This document shows positions 26,430-36,116 of a stretch of 56,276 nt of DNA, piece after piece. This stretch comes from Phocaeicola faecalis (lineage in GTDB: Bacteria; Bacteroidota; Bacteroidia; Bacteroidales; Bacteroidaceae): NCBI RefSeq assembly GCF_021730445.1, contig NZ_JADNRM010000022.1, positions 1 through 56,276 of the forward strand, given 5' to 3'. The stretch's first letter is position 1; the number at the start of each line of letters is the position of its first letter. The notes beneath the pieces were generated by a model. The model did no database searches and had not been told where the DNA came from. It saw only the letters and a list, made by a program, of their open reading frames with translations. The position numbers and the translations under genes are program-made.

Positions 26430-29400
26430 TTAGAATTTTAAAGTTAAGCCCAAAGTATAAGTTGACATAGTCGGATAATATTGTCCATTGTTGTTCGTGT
26501 TTTCAGGATCCCACCCTTTACGATAACTTTTGAAAGTCAAAGGGTTATCCAAAGATACATAAAAACGTAAACCGCTTGAACCAAACTTCTTAGCTATATG
26601 ATCGGGCAATGTATAACCTAACTGAACATTACGCACTTTCAAATAAGAAGCATCCAATACCCAGAAATCAGAAGCTAACGTATTATTACTGCCTGCATTA
26701 GACATAACCTCCAGACGAGGATATTCCGGATAACGGTTGTCTTGCTGCACATTCCAGCAATTCTCCATTTGCCATTTCTGGATATTACCTTCCTGATAGA
26801 ATGCATGACCTGCATAAACAGACAGCATACCTTTCACTTTGGCAACTCCCTGAAGCAATACGCTGAAGTCAAAACCTTTGTATTCTCCGCCAAAATTCAA
26901 ACCGAAAGTGTATTTAGGTATACGGGAACCCAAGAACACCTTGTCATCCGGTGTCACCTTGCCATCACCGGTGGTATCGATATAACGAATATCTCCGGCT
27001 TTAGAACCTTTGGCTATCGCAGTCTGATCATACCAATCACCTACTTCATCGTCGGTCAGGAATACTCCGTCCGTCTTATAACCATAGAACATCTGCATCG
27101 GATAACCGATAAACAAATCACTACCATTACCTACCATACCATTATTCTGGGTCACATTTCCCATACCCAATGTCAATACCTTATTGTCGATGATAGAGAA
27201 ATTACCATTAATATGGTAATGGAACTTACCAATTGTATTTTGATGACCTATTTCAAACTCCCAACCTTTATTTTCCAACTCACCGGTATTTACCTGCGAT
27301 ACGCTTAATCCGAAGATAGAAGAGTAACTTGCAGCCGGCTTATACAATACATCCGTAGTCTTACGATAGAAATAAGAAGCATTAAATGTCAACTTATTAT
27401 TGAAGAATGCTGTTTCGATACCGACATCGGTCGTACGAGTACGCTCCCACTTCAAAGCCGGATCTACATAGGTAGTAACAGCTGCTCCCTGTGTATATAC
27501 TCCACCAAATACGTAGTTCTGTGCCTGGCCCAAAGAGTATACTGACTGATAAGGATAGTTACCGATATTATTGTTACCCAATACACCATAAGAAGCTTTC
27601 AGCTTCAAATTATTGATGAAAGACAGGTTTTCATTCTCTTTCCAGAACTTTTCTTCAGAGATACGCCATCCGGCAGCCACTGAAGGAAAGAAACCATATT
27701 TGCTGTCTGTCGGGAAACGAGAAGAACCATCATAACGCATCGTGGCTTCGAATAAATAACGCTGGTCATAATTATAAGTCAAACGACCGAATACAGACTG
27801 TATAGCCCAGTCGTAACCGCCACCGCCATTTGTCTGTCCGTCTGCACCACCGGCATTCAGGAAAGGCACGTCATCAGAGGGGAAGTTATTACGGTTGCCC
27901 GATAAAGTACGCTGACCTTCGTCTTCCCAAGTATATCCTACCAATGCAGCAAGATTATGTTTACCAAAGGACTTATTATAATCAGCTACAGCCTGGAAAG
28001 TCTTATAGACTGTTCGCTTCATTTCATCCGACAAAGTAGAAGGACCTGTGCTCTTACCACCGGTGAGAATCAAATCGCAGCGGTAATTACGAACATGGCT
28101 CAATGTATAATTATAGCCTCCTATTACCTTCAGAGTCAAACCATCGATTGGCTGATAAGACAATTCTATATTATTCTTAAACTTATCAAAGTCTTCACGA
28201 TAGGAAGAAGCACAGTCTACCCATGCCACCGGAGTTCCTTGCAACTTAGGTCCTAGACCGACTTCGCCATTCTGTAGATAGCTGGGAGTCATACCCGGGA
28301 AACGAACTGCATTGGCAATGATACCCTTGAAACCACCAGTATCCAAGATACCCGGTGTAGAAGGTTCGTGGCGGTCAGAAGTCACACCGCTCAGACGAAC
28401 TTGCAACTTCAAGTTCTTAGCTAGCTCTGCACTGAGGTTTACACGGCCATTGTAACGGTTATAATAGTTGTTATCCAACAAACCATTTTGGCGCAAATAG
28501 CCCAGCGATACCATATATTGTACCTTTTCCGTACCACCGCTTACACTTAACTCGTGCTTGGTTTGCAGTGCATGACCACCCAAAAGGTCATCAAGATACA
28601 TTTCATCAGCATAATTATCAGGATCAGAGCCATCACGATACTTCTGAATCATTTCAGGTGTATACGTTTCTGTACCAATCGCTTTATTATAGAATTCTGC
28701 ATATTCATAAGAATGAGCCACTTCCGGCAATTCAGTAGCTTGACTCATACCCACCGAACCATTATAAATAATACGAGCCTTACCTTCTTTTCCTTTCTTG
28801 GTCGTTACCAAAATAACACCATTGGCTGCACGAGAACCATAAATAGCGGCGGAAGAGGCATCCTTCAGAACTGAAATATTATCAATATCAGCCGGAGTCA
28901 AATCACTCAAAGAACCGGGAAGTCCATCCACCAAGACCAAAGGATTGGGAGTCGCTCCAAATGAACCGACACCGCGGATACGAATGGTACCGGCATCCTG
29001 GCCCGGATTACCGCTTTCCTGTGTAATGGTAACACCCGACATCTGACCGGTCAACATATTAGAAACGTCAGGCACTGCACGAGATTCCAGTGCTTTGCTG
29101 TCCACTGATGCAATAGAGCCAATCACATTAACTTTCTTTTGTGAGCCGTAACCTACAACCACTACTTCGTCTAATGTTTCTGTATCTTCTTTCAGAGTAA
29201 TATTAAGGAAAGATTTATTTCCTACCGGAACATCCTGAGTATTATAACCAATATAAGAAACTTGCAAAGTAGCATTGCCCGGAACGGACAAATCAAAATT
29301 ACCTTCCACATCTGTAATACTTCCTACAGTGGCATCTCCTTTCAAGATTACATTGGCGCCAATAATCGGTTCTCCGGCAGAGTCTTTAATGGTACCCTTG

Positions 29401-29726
29401 ATTTTCTTAACCTTCTTATCATCTTTCAAAGTGATGACAATATAGTTGTCATTCACTTGATAGACACAATTTGTTCCTTTTAGCAAATCTGACAGGATTT
29501 GCAATACATCCTGATTCTTTTGATTCAGAACAACTTGTTTATTGACATCCAGTTGCGAAGTGTTATAAGCAATCTTATACTTCGAAACCGATTCAATTTT
29601 CTCAAACGCTTGCTTTAAAGAAAGGTGTTCCCCATTGAAGGAAACTTTCTGTGCATTGACAGAGAGGCTACCGGCCAGAAATAAGCCTACGCCAAGCCCC
29701 AACACTCGAATAAATTTCTTGTTCAT
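26430..29726 (-). CDS. SusC/RagA-family TonB-dependent transporter with STN domain
   Basis: 1098 residues. Signal peptide (1-25), STN domain (about 26-105; LSLKQAFEKIESVSKYKIAY), carboxypeptidase-D-like beta-sandwich (about 112-195), TonB-box region (TLDEVVVVGYGSQKK), plug (VSNMLTGQMSGVTI, NPLVLVDGLPG, AAIYGSRAANGVILVTTKKGKEG) and a 22-strand barrel ending in TLGLTLKF. It imports oligosaccharides with its SusD lid. The STN domain is used in trans-envelope signalling to a FecR-type anti-sigma factor, which is encoded just upstream. Confidence 0.97.
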   Translation of the reverse strand: MNKKFIRVLGLGVGLFLAGSLSVNAQKVSFNGEHLSLKQAFEKIESVSKYKIAYNTSQLDVNKQVVLNQKNQDVLQILSDLLKGTNCVYQVNDNYIVITLKDDKKVKKIKGTIKDSAGEPIIGANVILKGDATVGSITDVEGNFDLSVPGNATLQVSYIGYNTQDVPVGNKSFLNITLKEDTETLDEVVVVGYGSQKKVNVIGSIASVDSKALESRAVPDVSNMLTGQMSGVTITQESGNPGQDAGTIRIRGVGSFGATPNPLVLVDGLPGSLSDLTPADIDNISVLKDASSAAIYGSRAANGVILVTTKKGKEGKARIIYNGSVGMSQATELPEVAHSYEYAEFYNKAIGTETYTPEMIQKYRDGSDPDNYADEMYLDDLLGGHALQTKHELSVSGGTEKVQYMVSLGYLRQNGLLDNNYYNRYNGRVNLSAELAKNLKLQVRLSGVTSDRHEPSTPGILDTGGFKGIIANAVRFPGMTPSYLQNGEVGLGPKLQGTPVAWVDCASSYREDFDKFKNNIELSYQPIDGLTLKVIGGYNYTLSHVRNYRCDLILTGGKSTGPSTLSDEMKRTVYKTFQAVADYNKSFGKHNLAALVGYTWEDEGQRTLSGNRNNFPSDDVPFLNAGGADGQTNGGGGYDWAIQSVFGRLTYNYDQRYLFEATMRYDGSSRFPTDSKYGFFPSVAAGWRISEEKFWKENENLSFINNLKLKASYGVLGNNNIGNYPYQSVYSLGQAQNYVFGGVYTQGAAVTTYVDPALKWERTRTTDVGIETAFFNNKLTFNASYFYRKTTDVLYKPAASYSSIFGLSVSQVNTGELENKGWEFEIGHQNTIGKFHYHINGNFSIIDNKVLTLGMGNVTQNNGMVGNGSDLFIGYPMQMFYGYKTDGVFLTDDEVGDWYDQTAIAKGSKAGDIRYIDTTGDGKVTPDDKVFLGSRIPKYTFGLNFGGEYKGFDFSVLLQGVAKVKGMLSVYAGHAFYQEGNIQKWQMENCWNVQQDNRYPEYPRLEVMSNAGSNNTLASDFWVLDASYLKVRNVQLGYTLPDHIAKKFGSSGLRFYVSLDNPLTFKSYRKGWDPENTNNNGQYYPTMSTYTLGLTLKF

Positions 29727-29827
29727 TTCATATTAGATTTATTAACAACATAAGGTGTACGTACATAAGGAAGACAGCTTAAATAAATACTACACCCAAA
29801 GCCACGATGTTAATAAACACTAATATG

Positions 29828-30868
29828 CTATCTTAAGTAGATGTTCTTGCCAACAATTTCATATTCTATGCCGGGAACCAATATCTTAATAATTTGAAGT
29901 ACTTGTTCCAACGACTCATTCCTATTAAAATGAACTCTCAGACTTTGATTCTGGTAAATGGAGGTATGCACATGGAATTTCACGCCATACACACGCTCCA
30001 AGGTATGAAGAACATCATTAAACGGTACATTACCAAAGAATAACCCTCCCATACGCCAGTCGGAATGGGAAACTGCATTCACTTTATGTTGCTGTACTAC
30101 CCCTGTGGAGGGAGTATATATCAGTTGGTCATTGGGCTCCAGGAAATACTCTCCCGACTGCTTATTCACCTTCACCTGTAGCCTGCCGGTCTCCAACGTA
30201 GCCATTATCTGATTGTTGTCCGGATAAGCCGAAATATTGAATGTAGTGCCAAGCACTTTCAATTCCAAATGATTGGTAGTAACGATGAAAGGGTGTTCTT
30301 TGTCTTTTGAGACTTCAAAGAAACCTTCTCCCGCAATATAAACATTACGAGACTCGGATATGAAACTAGAAGGATATACCAACAAAGTACCAGCATTGAG
30401 CCAAACCCTACTTCCATCGGGAAGAACCACTTCTTCGCGCGTTCCCATAGCTGCATAACGCTGCATATAAGTCACTTCCGACAAAGTCTCCTTCACATGC
30501 TCCTTTGCAGAATAATAATAATATGCGGAAAGACACATCATAATAAAAGGAATAGTCCAAATGGCAGCTATCCTCCCCCAATTTATTCTTTTCTCAATTC
30601 TTACATGTTTCTGTTCTGCTAATCCGACAGTCTCCCGTTCTTTTTTAAATCCTAAAGACGTCTCCAAATTATAAAAAACCTTCTCTATTTTTTCATCAGA
30701 GCAAGAAGCGCCGTCCAGTTCATCCCAGATTCGTGACACAGCTTCTTCCCTCGCTTTATCTTCCACAGGAAAAACCATACGATTATAAACACGTTCTGTT
30801 ATCTCATCAGAAACTTCATGATGAAAGAAAAAGTCTATTATCTTATGTATATAGTTATTCATTTTCAC
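29828..30868 (-). CDS. FecR-family anti-sigma factor
   Basis: 346 residues. Cytoplasmic helical N-terminus (to about 100), one membrane helix (about 104-125), periplasmic FecR domain with VVLPDGSRVWLNAGTLLVYP and VLGTTFNISAY, and a C-terminal DUF4974 segment (NVPFNDVLHTLERVYGVKF). It holds the neighbouring ECF sigma factor inactive until the STN domain of SusC signals substrate binding. It lies 38 bp after the sigma gene and about 100 bp before susC. Confidence 0.95.
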   Translation of the reverse strand: MKMNNYIHKIIDFFFHHEVSDEITERVYNRMVFPVEDKAREEAVSRIWDELDGASCSDEKIEKVFYNLETSLGFKKERETVGLAEQKHVRIEKRINWGRIAAIWTIPFIMMCLSAYYYYSAKEHVKETLSEVTYMQRYAAMGTREEVVLPDGSRVWLNAGTLLVYPSSFISESRNVYIAGEGFFEVSKDKEHPFIVTTNHLELKVLGTTFNISAYPDNNQIMATLETGRLQVKVNKQSGEYFLEPNDQLIYTPSTGVVQQHKVNAVSHSDWRMGGLFFGNVPFNDVLHTLERVYGVKFHVHTSIYQNQSLRVHFNRNESLEQVLQIIKILVPGIEYEIVGKNIYLR

Positions 30869-30906
30869 ATTTTATATAAAAAAGACAGTTCGATTTCATG
30901 TTACAC

Positions 30907-31467
30907 CTAAACAGGTAGTATTAAATAAACTAAAATAGAAAGAGCTAAGGCGTCTCTAAGTTCATTTAAAGCAATATTCAAATGGTTTTCCACTGTTTTT
31001 TTCTGTATTCCCAGTTTTTCTGCTATTTGTTCGTTAGAAAGTCCCTCTATTCGACTTAATTGATATATCATTTTCCTTTTAGGGGGCATCTCACTCACTA
31101 CCATATCAATTAATAATTGCAGGTCTTTCGCTATCAATTCATCATGGGGAGTACATCCGTCAGAAATCTCGGGAATATTATCTTCACTCGTAAACCGGGA
31201 TATGTTTTTAGTTGTGATATAATTGAAGACAGTATATTTGGTAAGCATGAACAAATAAGAATCAAAATGATGTACCTTGTGAAAAATCGCTCTTTTATTC
31301 CATAGTTTTATAAAGACAATCTGAGCCAAATCCTCAGAATCATCCAAGTCTTTTATAAATCCTCGTATAAAAGCATATACCTTAGGATAAAACAGCTTGA
31401 ATATCTTATGAAAGGCTTCATGGCTGCCAGAGGCAAATTCTCCTACAACTTCCGGTCCTACAATCAT
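30907..31467 (-). CDS. ECF-type RNA polymerase sigma factor
   Basis: 186 residues. Region 2 (about 20-88) contains FYPKVYAFIRGFIKDLDDSEDLAQIVFIKLW; region 4 (about 122-172) contains a helix-turn-helix (LSNEQIAEKLGIQKKTVENHL). Paired with the FecR anti-sigma downstream, it should transcribe the susC-susD-sulfatase genes. The C-terminus is unusually hydrophobic (LALSILVYLILPV). First gene of the PUL with its own housekeeping-type promoter. Confidence 0.95.
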   Translation of the reverse strand: MIVGPEVVGEFASGSHEAFHKIFKLFYPKVYAFIRGFIKDLDDSEDLAQIVFIKLWNKRAIFHKVHHFDSYLFMLTKYTVFNYITTKNISRFTSEDNIPEISDGCTPHDELIAKDLQLLIDMVVSEMPPKRKMIYQLSRIEGLSNEQIAEKLGIQKKTVENHLNIALNELRDALALSILVYLILPV

Positions 31468-31496
31468 TTATTGAGATTAATTCAAATGAAACGGTG

Positions 31497-31528
31497 TAAA
31501 TGTAGGCAATTTATTAGAGAATACCAAA
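31497..31528 (-). promoter_or_regulatory. Promoter of the ECF sigma gene
   Basis: On the minus strand TTTG (31525-31528), 20-bp spacer, TACATTTA (31497-31504), about 30 bp before the start codon. Confidence 0.6.
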
Positions 31529-31680
31529 AATAGATTCTAAAAGTGCAATTTTAGTTTATAGAAATAAAGAAGTACAAAACAGACTTTGTTATATCAAAAC
31601 TACAATGCAACTGTCACATCACCTTCTATATTCGGACGGAAACATACCGCCCGAATACAGACAATAATCGGAAAGGAGAA

Positions 31681-32337
31681 TCAGTCAATAAATCTCACCT
31701 TTGAAGCATCGCGGGGCTTAGCAGCCGGAGCCTCATCGGGATAGCCGAAAGCAATGGCATACAATAGCTCATATCCGTCCGGAAAATCCAGTTTCTTTAG
31801 ATAATCGGCAGCCGCAGGAGACTTCATAAAACGGACAGGACCACCTAAACAGCAACTTCCTATGCCCATAGATTGAGCTGTAAGAATCATATTGGCCCCT
31901 AGAAGTCCACAGTCCACTTGAGACATATCATACTGAGGATTATAAGCAATAAAAGCAACGGTAGGGGCATTATTGAACATATTCCTAAATCCGACGCGTT
32001 CGGCAGCCTTGGGATTTTCTTTCTTGAAGATTTCGGTCAACTCATTAATAAAATCCTGATTATCTACCACACGCACTTCCCATGATTGTTTATTCATTCC
32101 ATTGGGAGCATGAATGCCACAGTCCAAAATGGTTTGCATTTTATCCCGCTCCACAGCTTCCGGTTTATACTTCCGAATACTACGGCGCGCCATAATCGTT
32201 TCAATAACAGGATTACCTTGATCTTTAACAATGCTATCGGACACTCCGACCTCTTTTTGTGAAGACTGCGATGTACAGCCACACAATGCCAGAGTAAACA
32301 ATCCGGCACCTAATAAAAGAACACTTAATGATTTCAT
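31681..32337 (-). CDS. Nitroreductase-family lipoprotein
   Basis: 218 residues. A lipoprotein signal (lipobox ALCGC, Cys21) precedes a complete nitroreductase domain: IMARRSIRKYKPEAV (FMN-binding start), HAPNGMNKQSWEVRVV, and a late GIGSCCLGGP. These proteins are FMN-dependent NAD(P)H oxidoreductases that usually act in the cytoplasm; a lipid-anchored one would face the periplasm, where NAD(P)H is not available, so its electron donor is unclear. Single gene; a shared hairpin region separates it from pckA. Confidence 0.88.
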   Translation of the reverse strand: MKSLSVLLLGAGLFTLALCGCTSQSSQKEVGVSDSIVKDQGNPVIETIMARRSIRKYKPEAVERDKMQTILDCGIHAPNGMNKQSWEVRVVDNQDFINELTEIFKKENPKAAERVGFRNMFNNAPTVAFIAYNPQYDMSQVDCGLLGANMILTAQSMGIGSCCLGGPVRFMKSPAAADYLKKLDFPDGYELLYAIAFGYPDEAPAAKPRDASKVRFID

Positions 32338-32389
32338 TTACTTTCATATTTTTGATTCGCAACAAATCTAGTTATTTTCAAGCATAAAA

Positions 32390-32420
32390 AAAAGTGGTTC
32401 CTTATTCAGGAGCCACTTTT
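32390..32420. terminator. Terminator after pckA
   Basis: Stem AAAAGTGGTTCC / GGAGCCACTTTT with one mismatch and a T-run on the plus side and an A/T-run on the other, 27 bp after the pckA stop; works for the minus-strand gene. Confidence 0.8.
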
Positions 32421-32446
32421 TATATGTTAAATCTGTAAAATTCAGA

Positions 32447-34054
32447 TTACAATTTCGGACCGGCAGCAACCAACTTCTTACCAGCTTCGTTACCAGTGAA
32501 CTTAGCGAAGTTCTTGATGAAACGACCAGCCAAGTCTTTTGCTTTTTCGTCCCACTGAGCAGCGTCAGCGTATGTGTCGCGAGGATCAAGAATCTTTGAA
32601 TCAACACCCGGCAATTCTGTAGGAACAACAAAGTCGAAGAAAGGAATAACCTTAGTAGGAGCCTTGTCGATAGAACCATCCAAGATAGCGTCGATGATAC
32701 CACGAGTATCGCGGATAGAGATACGCTTGCCAGTACCGTTCCAACCAGTGTTAACCAAGTATGCCTTAGCACCAACCTTTTCCATCTTCTTAACCAATTC
32801 TTCAGCATATTTAGTAGGATGCAAGCTCAAGAAAGCAGCACCGAAGCAAGCTGAGAATGTAGGAGTCGGTTCAGTGATACCACGTTCTGTACCAGCCAAT
32901 TTAGCTGTAAATCCAGACAAGAAGTAGTACTGAGCTTGTTCAGGGTTCAAGATAGATACCGGAGGCAATACGCCGAATGCGTCAGCCGACAAGAAAATCA
33001 CCTGATGAGCGTGAGGACCTTTAGAAATCGGCTTAACGATGTTTTCAATGTGATAGATAGGATAAGATACACGAGTGTTTTCTGTAGTACTCTTATCTGT
33101 GAAGTCAATCTTACCGTCAGCAGCTACAGTTACGTTTTCCAGCAAAGCGTCACGTTTGATAGCAGCGTAGATATCGGGTTCGCTTTCTTTATCCAGGTTG
33201 ATAACCTTAGCGTAGCAACCACCTTCGTAGTTGAATACACCTTCGTCGTCCCATCCGTGTTCGTCATCACCGATCAACTTACGTTTCGGGTCAGTAGACA
33301 AAGTAGTCTTACCTGTACCAGACAAACCGAAGAAGATAGCAGAGTCAGTGCCTTCCATGTTAGTGTTGGCAGAACAGTGCATAGAAGCGATACCACGAAG
33401 CGGGTTCAGGTAGTTCATGATAGAGAAGATACCTTTCTTCATTTCACCACCGTACCAAGTATTCAGGATAACTTGTTCTTTAGTCTTCAAGTTGAAAACT
33501 GTAGCTGTTTCAGAGTTCAAGCCCAGTTCCTTGAAGTTTTCAACTTTTGCCTTGGCAGCGTTGAATGATACGAAATCAGGTTCTCCGTAAGCTTCCAGTT
33601 CTTCAGCAGTCGGGCGGATGAACATGTTAGTTACGAAGTGAGCCTGCCAAGCTACTTCCATGATGAAACGTACTTTCAAGCGAGTTGCAGCATTAGCGCC
33701 ACAGAAAGTATCAACAACGAACAAACGTTTGCCGCTCAATTCTTTAACTGCTTTAGCTTTCAGGTCAGCCCAAGCTTCTTCAGAGCAAGGTTTGTTATCG
33801 TTTTTGTATTCGTCAGAAGTCCACCATACTGAATCTTCAGAAGCTTCATTCTTAACGAAGAATTTATCTTTAGGAGAACGACCTGTATAGATACCGGTCA
33901 TTACGTTTACAGCACCCAGTTCAGTTACCTGTCCTTTTTCGAAACCTTCCAACTCAGGTTTAGTTTCTTCAGCGAAAAGTACATCATAAGAAGGATTGTG
34001 GAGAATTTCCTTCACGTCGGTAATACCGTACTTGCTTAAATCTAAATTTGCCAT
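32447..34054 (-). CDS. pckA: Phosphoenolpyruvate carboxykinase (ATP)
   Basis: 535 residues. Substrate site [13 protein letters not shown] (about 52-64), the kinase-1a P-loop [11 protein letters not shown] (about 243), and the metal-binding [13 protein letters not shown]. It interconverts oxaloacetate and PEP plus CO2 using ATP/ADP; in Bacteroides it works in the CO2-fixing direction toward fumarate and succinate. Codon use is strongly biased as in highly expressed genes. Promoter and a small leader hairpin lie upstream. Confidence 0.98.
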   Translation of the reverse strand: MANLDLSKYGITDVKEILHNPSYDVLFAEETKPELEGFEKGQVTELGAVNVMTGIYTGRSPKDKFFVKNEASEDSVWWTSDEYKNDNKPCSEEAWADLKAKAVKELSGKRLFVVDTFCGANAATRLKVRFIMEVAWQAHFVTNMFIRPTAEELEAYGEPDFVSFNAAKAKVENFKELGLNSETATVFNLKTKEQVILNTWYGGEMKKGIFSIMNYLNPLRGIASMHCSANTNMEGTDSAIFFGLSGTGKTTLSTDPKRKLIGDDEHGWDDEGVFNYEGGCYAKVINLDKESEPDIYAAIKRDALLENVTVAADGKIDFTDKSTTENTRVSYPIYHIENIVKPISKGPHAHQVIFLSADAFGVLPPVSILNPEQAQYYFLSGFTAKLAGTERGITEPTPTFSACFGAAFLSLHPTKYAEELVKKMEKVGAKAYLVNTGWNGTGKRISIRDTRGIIDAILDGSIDKAPTKVIPFFDFVVPTELPGVDSKILDPRDTYADAAQWDEKAKDLAGRFIKNFAKFTGNEAGKKLVAAGPKL

Positions 34055-34115
34055 TTTTAAATGATTTAAATTGGTTAATTGTATAATGTTATTTTTACTC
34101 TCTATTTTGGGAGAA

Positions 34116-34131
34116 GATGTTTTTCAACATC
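34116..34131 (-). other. Leader hairpin of pckA with GAAA tetraloop
   Basis: In the pckA leader RNA, GATGTT-GAAA-AACATC forms a 6-bp stem with a GNRA loop, about 20 nt after the likely transcription start and 60 nt before the start codon. Could stabilise the mRNA. Confidence 0.45.
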
Positions 34132-34149
34132 CCCTTGTCTAAGGCGCTA

Positions 34150-34157
34150 CAAAATTA
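34150..34157 (-). promoter_or_regulatory. pckA -7 promoter box
   Basis: TAATTTTG on the minus strand, about 95 bp before the pckA start; a T-rich stretch stands in for the -33 box. Confidence 0.6.
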
Positions 34158-34314
34158 GTGCTTTATTTTAAAAAAAAGAAGTTATTAGAGAAAAATTTCC
34201 GTAATAGTGAAAGATTTATATTTGTGTAACAAAAATGCAATTTACACTTTACAAATATGGAATTTATTTTGTTTCTTTGCAGGTCAGAGTCAATAATATA
34301 ACAATAGTATAGAT

Positions 34315-34974
34315 ATGAAAATCATCAATCTCAGTGAAGGCAATTCTCTCCTGAACCAATACGTGGCAGAATTGCGTGATGTACAGGTTCAGAACGACCG
34401 TATGCGCTTCCGCAGAAATATCGAAAGAATAGGGGAAATCATGGCATACGAAATGAGTAAAGCACTAACCTATTCCGTAAAGCAAGTACAGACACCACTG
34501 GGAACTGCCACGGCCAGTACGCATGATGACAAAATAGTGATTGCCACCGTATTCCGTGCCGGACTGCCACTGCACACCGGTTTCTTGAATATGTTCGATC
34601 ATGCCGACAATGCTTTCGTTTCCGCGTTCCGTTTCTACAAGGATGACGAACACCGCATCGTAGATGTACATATCGAATACATCGCCGCCCCCTCTCTGAA
34701 TGACAAGACTTTGCTTTTAGTCGACCCAATGCTTGCCACCGGCGAAAGCATGGAGCTTGCCTGGAAAGCTTTACTGACGAAAGGCAAACCCGCCAAATTA
34801 CAGATGGCCTGTGTCATTGCCAGCCAACAGGGAGTGGAGCACATGGCGGAACTCTTTCCAAGTGACGATATCACGCTATGGTGCGCCGCTATCGATCCGG
34901 TTTTGGACGAACACAAATACATCGTTCCGGGACTGGGAGATGCAGGCGACTTGTCTTTTGGCGAGAAGCTTTAG
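34315..34974 (+). CDS. upp: Uracil phosphoribosyltransferase
   Basis: 219 residues. PRPP-binding loop DPMLATGESM near residue 137, and the late GDAGDLSFGE that binds uracil in this family. It makes UMP from uracil and PRPP in pyrimidine salvage. A single gene with a candidate -7 box TTTCTTTG (34272-34279) and a hairpin terminator behind it. Confidence 0.95.
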   Translation: MKIINLSEGNSLLNQYVAELRDVQVQNDRMRFRRNIERIGEIMAYEMSKALTYSVKQVQTPLGTATASTHDDKIVIATVFRAGLPLHTGFLNMFDHADNAFVSAFRFYKDDEHRIVDVHIEYIAAPSLNDKTLLLVDPMLATGESMELAWKALLTKGKPAKLQMACVIASQQGVEHMAELFPSDDITLWCAAIDPVLDEHKYIVPGLGDAGDLSFGEKL

Positions 34975-34998
34975 CATCCAACGGTCATAAATAACAAG

Positions 34999-35040
34999 TG
35001 GTTAGTAACCGGCAGTCTATTCGCTGCTTATTACTAACCA
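34999..35040. terminator. Terminator between upp and korB
   Basis: Ten-bp arms TGGTTAGTAA / TTACTAACCA with an inner GCAG/CTGC pair, followed by TTTATCTTTT on the plus strand; serves the two convergent units. Confidence 0.8.
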
Positions 35041-35088
35041 TTTATCTTTTCCGACGATATGTCAAAAGTAATTTCCGTTATCGGAAAT

Positions 35089-36093
35089 TTACTTCACTTC
35101 CCAAATATCATTGGTCATCAGTAGTTCCTGGAAATTATGATATTTCTTTTTAGCTGAAACTTCCTCTATCTGTTCGTGAACCGCATCATCATAAGTAGGA
35201 GCTTCTACATCACGGATGACACCTAATGCAATCGGGAAATCAGGGCCTTCCATCAAAGCCAATTTCAACTGCAACGTGTTGTCCATGCAATGGGCATCGT
35301 GAATCAGAATATCTTTTTCAGTGATACCATTCTCACCCAACTTCACCACTTTCAGCCCGAAACCTTCCTGCATCAATCCGAACTCCTTGTTCTCGCCAAA
35401 CAACATCGGTTTGCCATGTTCCAGATAAATCGCATTCTTGGCACGACCTTCCTTATTGTACACAGATTCGTGTGTACCGTCATTGAATATCACACAGTTT
35501 TGAAGAATTTCGCAAACCGAAGCACCTTTATGGTTGGCAGCTGCCTTCAACACTTCCACTGTGCCGGGACCATCCGTTGCTACAGCACGGGCAAAGAAAC
35601 GTCCGCGTGCGCCAAAGCATAATTCGGCAGGATGGAACGGGTCTTCCACTGTTCCGTAAGGAGAGGACTTGCTGACAAACCCACGGGGAGAAGTAGGAGA
35701 ATACTGTCCTTTCGTCAAACCATAAATACGATTGTTCAGCAGAATCATATTCAAGTCGATATTACGGCGCACAGCGTGAATAAAATGATTACCGCCGATA
35801 GCCAGACCGTCACCGTCACCTGAAATCTGCCATACCGTAAGTTTCGGATTAACTACCTTGCAACCGGTAGAAATGGCCGCCGCACGACCATGAATCGTCT
35901 GCATGGCATACGTATTCATATAATAAGGCAAACGGCTGGAACAACCGATACCCGAGATAACTGCTGTATCATGAGGAGCAATTCCCAATTCAGCCATAGC
36001 TTTGTGCAATGATGCCAAGAAGAAATGGTCACCGCAGCCCGGACACCAACGAGGCTGTCCTTTTTTAAAATCTTTTGCTGTATATTCGCTCAT
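35089..36093 (-). CDS. korB: 2-oxoglutarate:ferredoxin oxidoreductase, beta subunit
   Basis: 334 residues. Starts with the WCPGCGDHF motif and has the thiamine-diphosphate site GDGDGLAIGGNH...NNRIYGLTKGQ. The beta subunit binds ThDP and an iron-sulfur cluster; with the alpha subunit it converts 2-oxoglutarate plus CoA to succinyl-CoA or, with reduced ferredoxin, fixes CO2 in the reverse direction. Lies 23 bp after korA. The related 2-oxoacid enzymes cannot be wholly excluded. Confidence 0.9.
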   Translation of the reverse strand: MSEYTAKDFKKGQPRWCPGCGDHFFLASLHKAMAELGIAPHDTAVISGIGCSSRLPYYMNTYAMQTIHGRAAAISTGCKVVNPKLTVWQISGDGDGLAIGGNHFIHAVRRNIDLNMILLNNRIYGLTKGQYSPTSPRGFVSKSSPYGTVEDPFHPAELCFGARGRFFARAVATDGPGTVEVLKAAANHKGASVCEILQNCVIFNDGTHESVYNKEGRAKNAIYLEHGKPMLFGENKEFGLMQEGFGLKVVKLGENGITEKDILIHDAHCMDNTLQLKLALMEGPDFPIALGVIRDVEAPTYDDAVHEQIEEVSAKKKYHNFQELLMTNDIWEVK

Positions 36094-36116
36094 AGTTCTT
36101 ACTTTCTTTACGGTTA

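Noticed and set aside
32368..32808. 146-codon minus-strand frame overlapping pckA
   Set aside because: A shadow of pckA in another frame, low-complexity Leu/Ser-rich due to the strong codon bias of pckA.
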